Shown: piece by piece, positions 1-8,620 of the stretch
How the letters are laid out: every line of letters starts with the position of its first letter
How positions within the stretch are numbered: the first letter of the stretch is position 1
Assembly (NCBI GenBank): GCA_036160955.1
Contig: JAYYDJ010000038.1
Span: forward strand, 1 to 34,344
Reading direction: 5' to 3'
DNA length: 34,344 nt
From: GCA-2699365 sp036160955
GTDB taxonomy: Bacteria > Verrucomicrobiota > Verrucomicrobiia > Opitutales > Coraliomargaritaceae
Notes under the pieces: model-generated
Told to the model about the DNA's origin: nothing
Seen by the model: the letters and a program-made list of their open reading frames with translations, nothing else
Databases searched by the model: none
Program-made: the position numbers and the translations under genes

Positions 1-147
1 TATCTCACTAAACTTATGTTAGAATTAAAATTATAAATAAGTCATTCAATTAAGAGTAGTCCTATTGAATTAATTCCTTCATTAGTTCAAACAACTGATC
101 ACTTGAATGATATATTATTTATTATTTGCCTCCCATACTTACAATAT

Positions 148-1680
148 ATGTCAGAACAAAAAGGAAGAGTTCACCTCATTGGAGCAGGTCCTGGCGATCC
201 TGGCTTAGTCACTGTACGTGCTCGTGAACTAATTGAAATTGCCGATGTTATCGTTTATGATTTTCTAGCTAATCCTAAGTTATTAGCTTGGGCGAAGCAG
301 GATGCCGAGCGTATCTACGTAGGTAAGAGTGCCGGCCGCCATTCAATCCCACAAAACGACATAGAAGAAATTCTGATCAACCGCGCCAACCAAGGATTAC
401 AGGTTGTAAGGCTCAAAGGAGGTGACCCATTTATTTTTGGACGAGGTGGCGAAGAAATGGCTGTTTTACAAGCAAATGGAATCCCTTTTGAAATCGTACC
501 TGGAGTTACTGCAGCACTAGCAGCAGCCGCTTACGTCGGGATACCCTTATCTCATAGGGATTATAGTTCATCGATAATATTTCTTACAGGTCATGAAAAT
601 CCAGAAAAACACACCATTACATTAGACTTTCGAAAATATGGATCCATCAATGCGACTCTTTGTATTTACATGGGTATTGGACAACTACCACGAATTGTAA
701 GTGAACTTAAACAAGGCGGCATGCAAGGCTCGCAACCAGTTGCTGTTATCGAATGGGCCACGCTTAATAGCCAGCGATCTGTCTTCGCAACAATTGATGA
801 AATTACCCAAGCAGTTAGTATTTCAGAAGTTCATAGTCCAGCAATGATAATCATAGGGGAAGTTGTTGCTAAGCGCTCCGAAGCAGAGTGGTTTGAGGGT
901 AGAGCTTTATTTGGTAAACGAATCGTAGTTACTCGAAGCAGAGATCAAGCAGGAAAATTAACTCAATTACTAGAGTCCCAAGGAGCAGAAGTACTTGAAC
1001 TACCATTTATTAATATCGAACAACAATTTGATCCAAAGTCTCTTGCTGAAGTATTCGCGGAAATGGCAATATATGAGTGGATTATCTTCACTAGTATCAA
1101 TGGTGTACGGATATTTTTTGAACTCTTTTACAAAGCCTATAAAGATATCCGATGCCTCGGTCCAATGCGTGTTGCTGCTGTCGGAGTAGCCACAGCAAAA
1201 GAGATTGAAAAGCACCACATTAAGGTGGATCTAATACCATCTAAAGCAAACGCCGACGCCCTTGCTACCCTGTTAATAGAGGAAGAAGGAGTAGATAGTG
1301 TCAAAATTCTAGTTATAACTGGAAATCAAAATCGAGAGGATCTAGTTGATCGCTTAGAGAATGAAGGACGTGCGATAGTTGATACCTTACCGCTTTATAA
1401 GACGAGTAAAAGTGATCTTGAACAGTGTCCTGTGGCTACTAAATTCCGTAAAGAAGGTGCTGATGCGGTACTGTTTACAAGTTCATCTACCGCACGATCT
1501 TACATGCAACAGAATGCTGCACTTAAATTAGAAAAATCCGCTAAAAAACCAGTATTCGGTAGCATAGGTCCAGTCACATCAAAGACTTTGAAAGAACTTA
1601 AGCTACCCGCTGCTTTTGAAGCTGCAAGTCCAAACCTAGAGCATTTTGTCGTTGAAACAATTACTTACTTCCATAAGTGA
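148..1680 (+). CDS. cobA-hemD: Uroporphyrinogen-III C-methyltransferase / uroporphyrinogen-III synthase fusion (CobA-HemD)
   Basis: This is a two-domain tetrapyrrole enzyme of 510 residues. Residues about 6-250 are a SUMT methyltransferase, which converts uroporphyrinogen III to precorrin-2 using SAM. It shows GAGPGDPG at 12-19, LKGGDPFIFGRGGEE at 89-103 and PGVTAA at 118-123. Residues about 255-508 are a HemD domain starting LFGKRIVVTRSRDQAGKL, which cyclises hydroxymethylbilane to uroporphyrinogen III. The fused protein would make the common precursor and commit it to siroheme or cobalamin. I chose the ATG at 148, because the SUMT fold begins right after it; an upstream in-frame TTG at 103 adds 15 residues that do not look like SUMT. 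The start has no clear Shine-Dalgarno sequence. Fusions of this kind are known in several phyla. hemA and hemC may lie to the left, outside the window. Confidence 0.93.
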   Translation: MSEQKGRVHLIGAGPGDPGLVTVRARELIEIADVIVYDFLANPKLLAWAKQDAERIYVGKSAGRHSIPQNDIEEILINRANQGLQVVRLKGGDPFIFGRGGEEMAVLQANGIPFEIVPGVTAALAAAAYVGIPLSHRDYSSSIIFLTGHENPEKHTITLDFRKYGSINATLCIYMGIGQLPRIVSELKQGGMQGSQPVAVIEWATLNSQRSVFATIDEITQAVSISEVHSPAMIIIGEVVAKRSEAEWFEGRALFGKRIVVTRSRDQAGKLTQLLESQGAEVLELPFINIEQQFDPKSLAEVFAEMAIYEWIIFTSINGVRIFFELFYKAYKDIRCLGPMRVAAVGVATAKEIEKHHIKVDLIPSKANADALATLLIEEEGVDSVKILVITGNQNREDLVDRLENEGRAIVDTLPLYKTSKSDLEQCPVATKFRKEGADAVLFTSSSTARSYMQQNAALKLEKSAKKPVFGSIGPVTSKTLKELKLPAAFEAASPNLEHFVVETITYFHK

Positions 1681-1756
1681 AAAATTGTATCTTTAAAAGC
1701 ATTAAGTAGATTGAATAGAATTATTATAATATTATAAATCCAGTAGAACTAAAATT

Positions 1757-2227
1757 ATGGCTAATGTTATTATCGAAACAACTCAAGGTAGTATAGAATT
1801 TAACCTTTACGAAGACATCGCACCAAAAACATGCGAAAACTTCACTACTCATGTAAAGAATGGGTACTATAATAGCACTATTTTTCATCGTATCATAGAG
1901 TCCTTTATGATTCAAGGTGGTGATCCTACTGGAACTGGTATGGGCGGTGAATCTATATGGGGAAAGCCATTTGAAGACGAATGTGCACAAGATATTACAT
2001 TCAATAAATCAGGATTACTCGCAATGGCGAACGCAGGTCCAGGAACTAACGGAAGCCAATTTTTTATTACTACCGTAGCAACACCTTGGCTACACATGCG
2101 TCACACTATTTTTGGAGAAGTAGTCAAAGGAGCGGATGTAGTATCTAAATTAGAGCAAGTCGAAAAAGGTGCAAACGATAGACCTGTTGTAGATCAGCAG
2201 ATATTATCTGCAAATGTCATCAGCTAA
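1757..2227 (+). CDS. Cyclophilin-type peptidyl-prolyl cis-trans isomerase
   Basis: This 156-residue single-domain cyclophilin catalyses cis-trans isomerisation of X-Pro bonds during protein folding. The family blocks are present in order: TTQGSIEFNLYEDIAPKTCENF near the start (broken here for reading as TTQGSIEF then APKTCENF), the active-site FHRII, QGGDPTGTGMGGESI, NAGPGTNGSQFFIT, and WLHMRHTIFGEV, where many relatives have WLDGKHTVFG. There is no signal peptide, so it should be cytoplasmic, like PpiB. Its last 14 bases overlap the start of the following hydrolase gene, which suggests translational coupling. The upstream gap after cobA-hemD is 76 bp and AT-rich, so it may have its own promoter. 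Family assignment is secure; choosing between ppiA and ppiB names is not. Confidence 0.93.
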   Translation: MANVIIETTQGSIEFNLYEDIAPKTCENFTTHVKNGYYNSTIFHRIIESFMIQGGDPTGTGMGGESIWGKPFEDECAQDITFNKSGLLAMANAGPGTNGSQFFITTVATPWLHMRHTIFGEVVKGADVVSKLEQVEKGANDRPVVDQQILSANVIS

Positions 2228-3011
2228 AGAAGTATCAGTATTGGCTTTACATGGCTTCACTGGTTGCGGTGATGATTTTTTGGGATTCTCTGAAAAATGT
2301 AAGCTCATCTCTAATTGGTATTGCCCCAACCTGCCCGGACATCATGAGGGAACAGAAAATAATGCTAATATAATTAAGTGCGATCCTACGTCGACTCGCT
2401 TATTCTTACAAAATTATATTAAAAACATCTCCCCTAGCCCAAAGCTCCTACTAGGTTATTCAATGGGAGCACGCGCTGCACTCCATTTGGCATTAGATAG
2501 TACCAATGACTGGCGAGCCCTTATTTTAATTAGTCCGAATACAGGCATAAAGGAGGAGCATGATCGTAAAATTAGACGCGAAGAGGACCACAAACTGGCT
2601 GATCGTATCGAAATAGAGGGAACCTCCCGCTTTATCAAGCACTGGAAAGAAACACCTTTAATAAAAAGCCAAAAAAATATACGCGCAGATTGGCGAAAGC
2701 GTATGCAAGAGGGACGTGAGCAACACAGCCCATTGGGATTAGCCACTAGCCTGCGTGAGTTTGGTCAAGGCAATTGTCCATATTTATTGGATAAATTAAA
2801 CATAATTAAAATGCCAGTGCTTATATTGACAGGATTGAACGATAAAAAATACTGTAAAATAGCCTCACAAATATGTGAGAGATTAACACATGCGGAGCAT
2901 GTGGCTATAAACAATACTGGCCATATGCCCCATCTCGAACGACCAGATGAAAGTTCAAAAATAATAGATCGATTTATCTCGAAAATAGGTTTTTACAATA
3001 AATATAAATGA
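2214..3011 (+). CDS. Alpha/beta hydrolase, MenH-like
   Basis: This is a 265-residue alpha/beta-hydrolase fold protein. The oxyanion region LALHGFTGCGDDF lies at about 10-22. The nucleophile elbow GYSMGAR at 81-87 carries Ser83, the acid is probably Asp210 in TGLNDKKYC, and the base is His237 in TGHMPHLERPDE. The Arg just after the elbow and the block ATSLREFGQG resemble MenH, which eliminates pyruvate to give SHCHC in menaquinone synthesis. No other men gene is nearby, so the substrate remains an inference; a generic esterase or a biotin-pathway BioH-like role is possible. It overlaps the cyclophilin gene by 14 bases. It ends 33 bp from the end of the convergent lipoprotein gene, and I see no good terminator between them. 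Confidence 0.8.
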   Translation: MSSAKEVSVLALHGFTGCGDDFLGFSEKCKLISNWYCPNLPGHHEGTENNANIIKCDPTSTRLFLQNYIKNISPSPKLLLGYSMGARAALHLALDSTNDWRALILISPNTGIKEEHDRKIRREEDHKLADRIEIEGTSRFIKHWKETPLIKSQKNIRADWRKRMQEGREQHSPLGLATSLREFGQGNCPYLLDKLNIIKMPVLILTGLNDKKYCKIASQICERLTHAEHVAINNTGHMPHLERPDESSKIIDRFISKIGFYNKYK

Positions 3012-3044
3012 CTTATTTGCACAATATCTAGGCACTGCTGTAGA

Positions 3045-3602
3045 CTAATGAGTCACTCGAAAAATGTGCTTGATTAGCTGGCGTGTGCCTAATGTAAATG
3101 CATTCTCTACTCGTTGATCATTTAATTCAAGTACACCAAATAGATCCCTTAATTCTACCTCTTGAGAACTCTTTAGAATTTGCTTTGACTGTACTCGAAG
3201 AATTAAACTAACCATCATTTTAGGCACCTTATTGATAGATCCCCTTTTCCGAAGAATGGTGTTCAAATAAGTATTTTTTAGATACGGATGTGGAACAAAG
3301 CGCTTTGACCACTCTACCGTTATTAACAAAGGGCTTTCTGTCATAACAGAAAATTCACTATTTACTAGTCCGCTGTTGAAATAATTTTTTGTGATGGACT
3401 GTAAGTATTCGAGATCTTGATGCCGCCAATTTGAACCACTAAAAACAATACCATCTAATTCAAAAAGTGTGCTACTACTTTGAATTGTACCTGTTTGAAT
3501 TTCTGAAACTTTTGAAGTTTGTGTAAAACTACAACTAGAGAGAAGCAGAACTACACTACAATAGGTAAAAAAAAACATAAAACTATAATAATTATCTAAC
3601 AT
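3045..3602 (-). CDS. Putative lipoprotein of unknown function
   Basis: I do not recognise this protein. From the ATG at 3602 it has 185 residues; a TTG six codons further upstream is a weaker option. The N-terminus is a hydrophobic signal segment ending in LLLSSC, which fits a lipobox (L-S-S-C), so an inner- or outer-membrane lipoprotein is likely. The mature part begins with a Ser/Thr-rich linker. It continues with a basic, mixed alpha/beta region containing VEWSKRFVPHPY and ends with an Arg/His-rich tail (QLIKHIFRVTH). No catalytic motif or repeat is visible. The gene is convergent with the MenH-like gene and lies downstream of the metallophosphoesterase on the same strand. The 140-bp gap between those two makes a shared transcript uncertain. 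Confidence 0.7.
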   Translation of the reverse strand: MLDNYYSFMFFFTYCSVVLLLSSCSFTQTSKVSEIQTGTIQSSSTLFELDGIVFSGSNWRHQDLEYLQSITKNYFNSGLVNSEFSVMTESPLLITVEWSKRFVPHPYLKNTYLNTILRKRGSINKVPKMMVSLILRVQSKQILKSSQEVELRDLFGVLELNDQRVENAFTLGTRQLIKHIFRVTH

Positions 3603-3740
3603 TATACGATACTTGTACAACTTTCAAATAGTCACACGTTTATCTATATCCATTTAACACCACAGGAACGTACAAGCTTAGCAGTATTGCTACTCATAAT
3701 ATTGTGAGCTATTCTAGATCATTTACTCTGCACCGTTTAA

Positions 3741-4856
3741 TTATAGATTTTTTATTGGCACCAATTCAATTAGTGACATCTCACTGGGACAATTAAATCG
3801 TATTGGAGGTAGCCCTCCAAATCGATTCGATCCTGCTCCGGCCGAGACATTGAGAAACGGTATACCTATTTTTCGAAACCCGCGCGACCAGTTATTCGGA
3901 ATTTTACTGTCAATAACTAATGCACCTATAAAAGGTAATCTTACCTGCCCGCCATGTGTGTGTCCTGCTAAACAAAGATCAATCGGAAGAGCATTTACTC
4001 CTAGTGCATAATCAGGTGCATGACCAAAAAGAATTCTAAAATCATAGTCCGATGAATCCTCTATCCACTGTCCAACAGCACGCTTTGCCCACTCCGGATT
4101 TTTGGACTCATGTAAACTTAAACCAAACAGACTTATATCTCCAGCATGGGTTAAAATCAATTCAGAACGCGAAGAAAGAAGCTTTAATGCCCCCAATTCT
4201 GTTTTAGGTGTGCTATATAATTCTAATTCTGTATCTCCAAAAACTCCATATGTACCATAAGGAGCGTCCGATTCTCTTATTAATCGTACTAATTTAGGAA
4301 ACTCAGATTGAAATGTTGCCGGAGCTACAGCCTGCAAATAATCACCTGTATTAATTATTATATCCGGATTTAACGAGTCTATAGTTCTAAAAATTTTCTC
4401 TTCATAACTTCCAACAGCACCAGTTTGTATATCTGATAGATGCAAAATTCTTAATTTATCGCTAACTTTCGGGGATTCAATAATGATGTGCTTAACAACT
4501 AGTTTTTGTGGCTCAATATAGGTTATATAATAACGCAATCCAAACAAATCTATGGCTAAAAAAAATAATAAGTATGCACTACATGAGTATATCTTTGCTA
4601 CTCGCAATGCCAAAAAACAACAAACAAGAGCTAAAATTATTAAAGATAGTGGTAAATACCATAAATTGAATACATAAGCTTCATGGATAAGATGAAAGTT
4701 AGGTCTGAGCAGACCTGATGAGAAGAATTGGTTATTTCGAAAGACTATAAAAGAGATTAAAAATGTCCAAGACAGCAAGATACATAATTTATGAGATCTA
4801 GGACGAAACCGACGACTTGAATACTCTGTCATCCCTAGTTGTATTTTTGAAAGCAT
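3741..4856 (-). CDS. Membrane-anchored metallophosphoesterase with altered metal motifs
   Basis: This 371-residue protein has two or three hydrophobic segments in its first 110 residues (about 24-40, 66-85, 90-108) and then a calcineurin-like phosphoesterase domain. Recognisable motifs are LHLSDIQTG at 138-146, NTGDYLQ at 169-175, YGVFGDTELE at 203-212, LFGHAPD at 277-282 and the metal-binding LAGHTHGGQV at 297-305. Overall order resembles YkuE/YaeI-type membrane phosphoesterases. Two canonical metal ligands are changed: the D-x-H motif is D-x-Q (D142, Q144), and GNHD/GNHE is GDTE (207-210). Asp can replace Asn as a ligand, so activity may persist with a different metal or substrate. It is not an obvious LpxH, and LpxI is encoded elsewhere in the window. 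A second in-frame ATG lies at codon 9. Confidence 0.85.
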   Translation of the reverse strand: MLSKIQLGMTEYSSRRFRPRSHKLCILLSWTFLISFIVFRNNQFFSSGLLRPNFHLIHEAYVFNLWYLPLSLIILALVCCFLALRVAKIYSCSAYLLFFLAIDLFGLRYYITYIEPQKLVVKHIIIESPKVSDKLRILHLSDIQTGAVGSYEEKIFRTIDSLNPDIIINTGDYLQAVAPATFQSEFPKLVRLIRESDAPYGTYGVFGDTELELYSTPKTELGALKLLSSRSELILTHAGDISLFGLSLHESKNPEWAKRAVGQWIEDSSDYDFRILFGHAPDYALGVNALPIDLCLAGHTHGGQVRLPFIGALVIDSKIPNNWSRGFRKIGIPFLNVSAGAGSNRFGGLPPIRFNCPSEMSLIELVPIKNL

Positions 4857-4946
4857 TTATGAAGATGGTAGGAAATAAATTTAACAGATTAAGATTTAAT
4901 ACAATAGACCCTGAAATAAAATTAGTCAGTTTAGCCAATGTAAAAC

Positions 4947-5855
4947 TCAAGTAACTAAGTTAATATAGGCCTCTTTATATCGCTCTAGTGTACCTTTTAA
5001 TACTGAATCTGGTAATTTTGGTGGTGGTGGTGACTTATCCCAATCGAGCTTGTTCAGATAGTCTCTTATGAACTGCTTATCATAAGATAATTGAGCCCTA
5101 CCTGATATATAATTGTCCATTGGCCAATAGCGCGATGAATCTGGCGTTAATACCTCATCAATTAAATATAGATCCCCAAGCTCATCTGTACCAAATTCAA
5201 ACTTTGTATCTGCAAGAATAATGTTAGCCTTTTGCGAATGCTCTACTCCCATGGCATATAATTCCAAACTTAGAGCATGCACCTTATTAAATAACTCCAA
5301 ACCAATTAGCTTTGATGCTTGAATACAATCCACCGGCATGTCGTGTCCAGCTGCTGCCTTAGTAGTCGGAGTAAATAAAGGCTTTTTTAAACGGGAACCT
5401 TCAACTAAATTTTGTGGTAATTCATATTCAAAAAGTTTACCGCTTTGCTTATAAATTTTCCAGCCAGAACCAGACAGATAACCACGTACTACAGCTTCGA
5501 TTGGCAAAGGTTGCAATTTTTTAACAATCATACTTCGGTATCTAAGGTCAGGGAAATCTATCGCTAATAAATCTAAGCGATCCGAGTGATTATCAACCAA
5601 ATGGTGTGATATTATTCGATCTGCTTGCTCAAACCAATACAAACTAATCTGAGTTAGTAAAACACCCTTCCCTGCAAGTCCTTCATCCATTACCACATCA
5701 AATGCTGATACGCGATCAGTGGCGACCATCAGTAATTCTTCACCCATATCGTATATTTCTCGCACTTTACCAGATGCTACTTTTGGGAAAGGTAAATCGC
5801 CTACCGTGAGCATAGCTTCACGCGGTAGTTCAAATGGAAAATCAATACTAGACAT
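4947..5855 (-). CDS. purC: Phosphoribosylaminoimidazole-succinocarboxamide synthase
   Basis: SAICAR synthetase of 302 residues. It joins CAIR and aspartate with ATP hydrolysis in purine synthesis. Diagnostic blocks are SGKVREIYD near residue 28, ATDRVSAFDVVM, the EAVVRGYLSGSGWK stretch, PLFTPTTKA, the GHDMPV loop, LADTKFEFG and EVLTPDSSRYW. The length fits the longer bacterial/yeast-type PurC rather than the form of about 240 residues. The region upstream is a 131-bp divergent gap shared with tRNA-Glu. That gap holds a 7-bp inverted repeat 38 bp before the start codon. No other pur gene is adjacent. A weak AGGA lies about 13 bases before the ATG. Confidence 0.97.
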   Translation of the reverse strand: MSSIDFPFELPREAMLTVGDLPFPKVASGKVREIYDMGEELLMVATDRVSAFDVVMDEGLAGKGVLLTQISLYWFEQADRIISHHLVDNHSDRLDLLAIDFPDLRYRSMIVKKLQPLPIEAVVRGYLSGSGWKIYKQSGKLFEYELPQNLVEGSRLKKPLFTPTTKAAAGHDMPVDCIQASKLIGLELFNKVHALSLELYAMGVEHSQKANIILADTKFEFGTDELGDLYLIDEVLTPDSSRYWPMDNYISGRAQLSYDKQFIRDYLNKLDWDKSPPPPKLPDSVLKGTLERYKEAYINLVT

Positions 5856-5893
5856 TAACTTTGCATAATCCTTTGTAACATTGGCGCAATCGG

Positions 5894-5914
5894 TTTCTCA
5901 CTGCTAATGAGAAA
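5894..5914. promoter_or_regulatory. Inverted repeat between purC and tRNA-Glu
   Basis: TTTCTCA and TGAGAAA form a perfect 7-bp inverted repeat with a 7-base spacer (CTGCTAA). It lies in the divergent intergenic region and would fall in the purC promoter or 5' leader. Neither strand has a T-run directly after it, so it does not look like a terminator. An operator or leader hairpin is possible, but nothing here tells which. Confidence 0.3.
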
Positions 5915-5985
5915 TTTGTCATATCTGCCGAAAAAAGACTTGCACGCTATGGCGCTCAACATAATTTCAGCCACTTCCTTATAGT

Positions 5986-6089
<104 letters not shown>

Positions 6090-6331
6090 TATGTTATAAG
6101 GATCTTTAGTTTAGCTAACAAAATATTATAGATATGTTAATGCTATTATACGGCATAATATTGCTAAGAATACTTTACTAAAGAAACTTTCTTACTCTCA
6201 TAAAATAGTATTTTCAATTTTTTGTTGTATATCACAAGGCGTAATATTTTCTATTGATCTACAGTACAGTTTTAGGATTTCATAAAGTAGTGTATGCGTT
6301 ATCGCACTATATGACATTTTTTAGTAGGATC

Positions 6332-7222
6332 ATGACTAATCAATTTTCTGGCGTCTATACCGCCTTATCAACACCCATGAATAAAGGTCTTGTTTCTTAC
6401 GAGGGCCTTGAAGCTTTGATAGAACATCAATTAAATGGTGGTATTAATGGTTTAGTTGCAGTCGGCACTACAGGCGAATCTCCTACACTCAACAACGATG
6501 AACATATAGCTGTGGTTAAAGCCACAGTAAAATTAGTAAATGGTAAGGTTCCGGTAGTTGCAGGGACTGGATCCAACTCTACTGATGAAGCTATCAAACT
6601 GACACAGATGGCTGATACAGCAGGAGCTGATGCATTTCTGGTAGTTGCGCCATACTACAACAAGCCAAGCCAAGAAGGATTATTCCAACACTTTAGTCAT
6701 ATCGCTTCCGTTACTGATAAGCCCATAATACTGTACTCCATACCTTCAAGATGTGGCATTGAAATTAGTGTTGATATAACCGCACGACTCTATGAAAAAT
6801 ATCCTCATATTTGCTGCATGAAGGCTGCAGAAGGATCGTGCGAAAAAGTGATTGATTATATACGTACTCTAGGCCCTGAATTTGCAGTAATGAGTGGAGA
6901 CGATGGACTTACGCTGCCATTCATGTCAGTGGGTGCTACGGGAGTAATAAGTGTTGCATCGAATCTAATAGTATCACCTCTAGTTAAAATGGTTGAAGCT
7001 GCACAGGCAAACGATTACACGACTGCTCAAGAAATATTCTTAAAGTTTTACCCATTTTTTAAAGCTATCTTTACCGAACCAAATCCAGTTCCAATAAAGT
7101 ATGCCCTCAAATCAGCTGGTGTTATATTTGATGATTCTGTTCGCTCGCCACTTAGCCAACTCCAAGCAGATACTCGCAAAAAAATAGATACTTTGGTCGA
7201 CGAACTTGATTTAATTAAATGA
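6332..7222 (+). CDS. dapA: 4-hydroxy-tetrahydrodipicolinate synthase
   Basis: DapA condenses pyruvate with aspartate semialdehyde, the first committed step to diaminopimelate and lysine. With the ATG at 6332 it has 296 residues, the usual length. The active site is complete: the GTTGES motif at 45-50 with Thr46/Thr47, PYYNKPSQEG at 107-116, catalytic Tyr135 in LYSIPSR, Arg140, and Schiff-base Lys164 in CCMKAAEGS. The reading frame stays open upstream to 6254. The 26 extra residues there do not resemble DapA, and the ATG at 6332 has an AGGA six bases before it, one of the few Shine-Dalgarno-like sites in the window. It is followed after 13 bp by dapB, so the two are probably co-transcribed. 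A TAATAT at 6242-6247 is a possible -10 element. Confidence 0.97.
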   Translation: MTNQFSGVYTALSTPMNKGLVSYEGLEALIEHQLNGGINGLVAVGTTGESPTLNNDEHIAVVKATVKLVNGKVPVVAGTGSNSTDEAIKLTQMADTAGADAFLVVAPYYNKPSQEGLFQHFSHIASVTDKPIILYSIPSRCGIEISVDITARLYEKYPHICCMKAAEGSCEKVIDYIRTLGPEFAVMSGDDGLTLPFMSVGATGVISVASNLIVSPLVKMVEAAQANDYTTAQEIFLKFYPFFKAIFTEPNPVPIKYALKSAGVIFDDSVRSPLSQLQADTRKKIDTLVDELDLIK

Positions 7223-7235
7223 TAAAAATACTATC

Positions 7236-7973
7236 ATGCATTTGAAAATTCTTCTAATTGGTTCGCGCGGGCGCATGGGCCAAGCTATTCAAAAAATTGC
7301 TAAAAACAATAATTCAACTATCATAGCATCCTGTGATGTGGGGGATGATCCAAGTGAATATTTTAGCGTCTGCGATGTAGTCATTGATTTTAGTTTTCAC
7401 GAAGTAACTTGTAGTATCGCCGAATTAGCAGCAGCCAATAACAGGCCCCTAATCATTGGTACAACTGGGCATAGCAGCGAAGAACGGATTTCCATTCTGG
7501 AAAAGACTGCTGATAAAATACCACTAGTATGGGCGGGTAATTATTCGATCGGTGTTAATACGCTCAATTACTTGACCCGTAAAGCAGCTACTATTTTAGG
7601 AAATTCCTACGAACCAGAAGTTCTTGAAATGCACCACCATGATAAAAAAGATGCACCGAGTGGTACTGCAGAACGATTAATTGATATTCTACGTGCTGAA
7701 TATGAAATTAATGATAATCAAGTTGTTCATGGGCGTGAGGGCCAAATTGGAGCGCGTTCATCCAATGAAATAGGCGTACACGCACTTCGAGGCGGAGATA
7801 TTGTTGGTGAACACACTGTCTACTTTTGTGGGAAAGGAGAACGAATTGAACTAACTCATCGCGCTACGGATAGAAGAATTTTTGCAATGGGAGCTATCCG
7901 AGCAGCACATTGGGTAGTCGACAAAAAAAACGGACTCTATAATATGGAAGATGTTCTCGGTTTGAGCAAATAA
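7236..7973 (+). CDS. dapB: 4-hydroxy-tetrahydrodipicolinate reductase
   Basis: DapB reduces the DapA product with NAD(P)H on the way to diaminopimelate. The 245-residue protein begins with a Rossmann segment LKILLIGSRGRMGQAI, followed by VVIDFSFHEVT and the conserved IGTTGHSSEE. The signature EMHHHDKKDAPSGTA carries the catalytic His pair and Lys. The C-terminal part has GREGQIGARSSNEIGVHALR and GEHTVYFCGKGERIELTHRA, typical of the tetramerisation and substrate-binding domain. It sits between dapA (13 bp upstream) and ruvA (3 bp downstream), forming a tight dapA-dapB-ruvA transcription unit. No Shine-Dalgarno sequence is visible before its ATG. Confidence 0.97.
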   Translation: MHLKILLIGSRGRMGQAIQKIAKNNNSTIIASCDVGDDPSEYFSVCDVVIDFSFHEVTCSIAELAAANNRPLIIGTTGHSSEERISILEKTADKIPLVWAGNYSIGVNTLNYLTRKAATILGNSYEPEVLEMHHHDKKDAPSGTAERLIDILRAEYEINDNQVVHGREGQIGARSSNEIGVHALRGGDIVGEHTVYFCGKGERIELTHRATDRRIFAMGAIRAAHWVVDKKNGLYNMEDVLGLSK

Positions 7974-7976
7974 TAG

Positions 7977-8585
7977 ATGATTGTTAAAATATTTGGAACT
8001 ATTCTCGAGCAATCACCCCTAACGGTAGTCATAGAGACTGGAGGCTTAGGTTATGAGGTGAACATCCCTTTGAGCACTGCCGAAAAATTACCTAAAATCG
8101 GTAAAGAATGTACTTTATTTATACATGCTGTTTATCGTGAAGATAGTGCAGTATTATACGGATTTATATCTAGAAATGATCGTGATTTCTTCCGACTATT
8201 AGTTGAAAAAGTTTCTGGAATTGGACCTAAGATCGGTATAAGTATATTAAGTAGATTGTCGGTTGAACTACTTCAAAATGCAATCATATGTTCAGATGTT
8301 TCACTCTTATCGAAATGCCCTGGTATCGGTAAGAAGACTGCAGAACGATTAGTCATTGAATTAAAAGATAAAGTAAGTTCTCAACAGAATTCGATTCAAT
8401 TTAATGATTCTACTGCTGTAACACCGCCAAACGATCGAAATTATAGTAATTTTAAAGATGCGGTTTCTAGCCTAATAGCTCTTGGTTACAAACCAGCAGA
8501 TTCGGATAAGCTTATACGAGAAGTTATTACACAACTATCTGCTAGTGCAAGTGTTGAAGAGATAATTCGTAAAGCACTTAGCTAA
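7977..8585 (+). CDS. ruvA: Holliday junction branch migration protein RuvA
   Basis: RuvA binds four-way junctions and loads the RuvB motor during recombination and repair. At 202 residues it has the normal three-domain layout. The N-terminal OB fold starts MIVKIFGTILEQSPLTVVIE. Two helix-hairpin-helix motifs follow, VSGIGPKIGISILSRL and CPGIGKKTAERLVIELKDK. After a polar linker comes a C-terminal UBA-like domain that would contact RuvB (DAVSSLIALGYKPADSDKLI). The start codon lies three bases after the dapB stop, so translation may be coupled. ruvB and ruvC are not in the window. Downstream lies the end of the convergent anti-sigma gene. Confidence 0.96.
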   Translation: MIVKIFGTILEQSPLTVVIETGGLGYEVNIPLSTAEKLPKIGKECTLFIHAVYREDSAVLYGFISRNDRDFFRLLVEKVSGIGPKIGISILSRLSVELLQNAIICSDVSLLSKCPGIGKKTAERLVIELKDKVSSQQNSIQFNDSTAVTPPNDRNYSNFKDAVSSLIALGYKPADSDKLIREVITQLSASASVEEIIRKALS

Positions 8586-8620
8586 CTAGTCTAAATCTAT
8601 AGATCAATTATAGGATTCAC

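Noticed and set aside
1..147. A possible gene tail or leader before cobA-hemD
   Set aside because: The segment is too short and AT-rich to support any coding or RNA feature; the TTG at 103 adds residues unlike the family.
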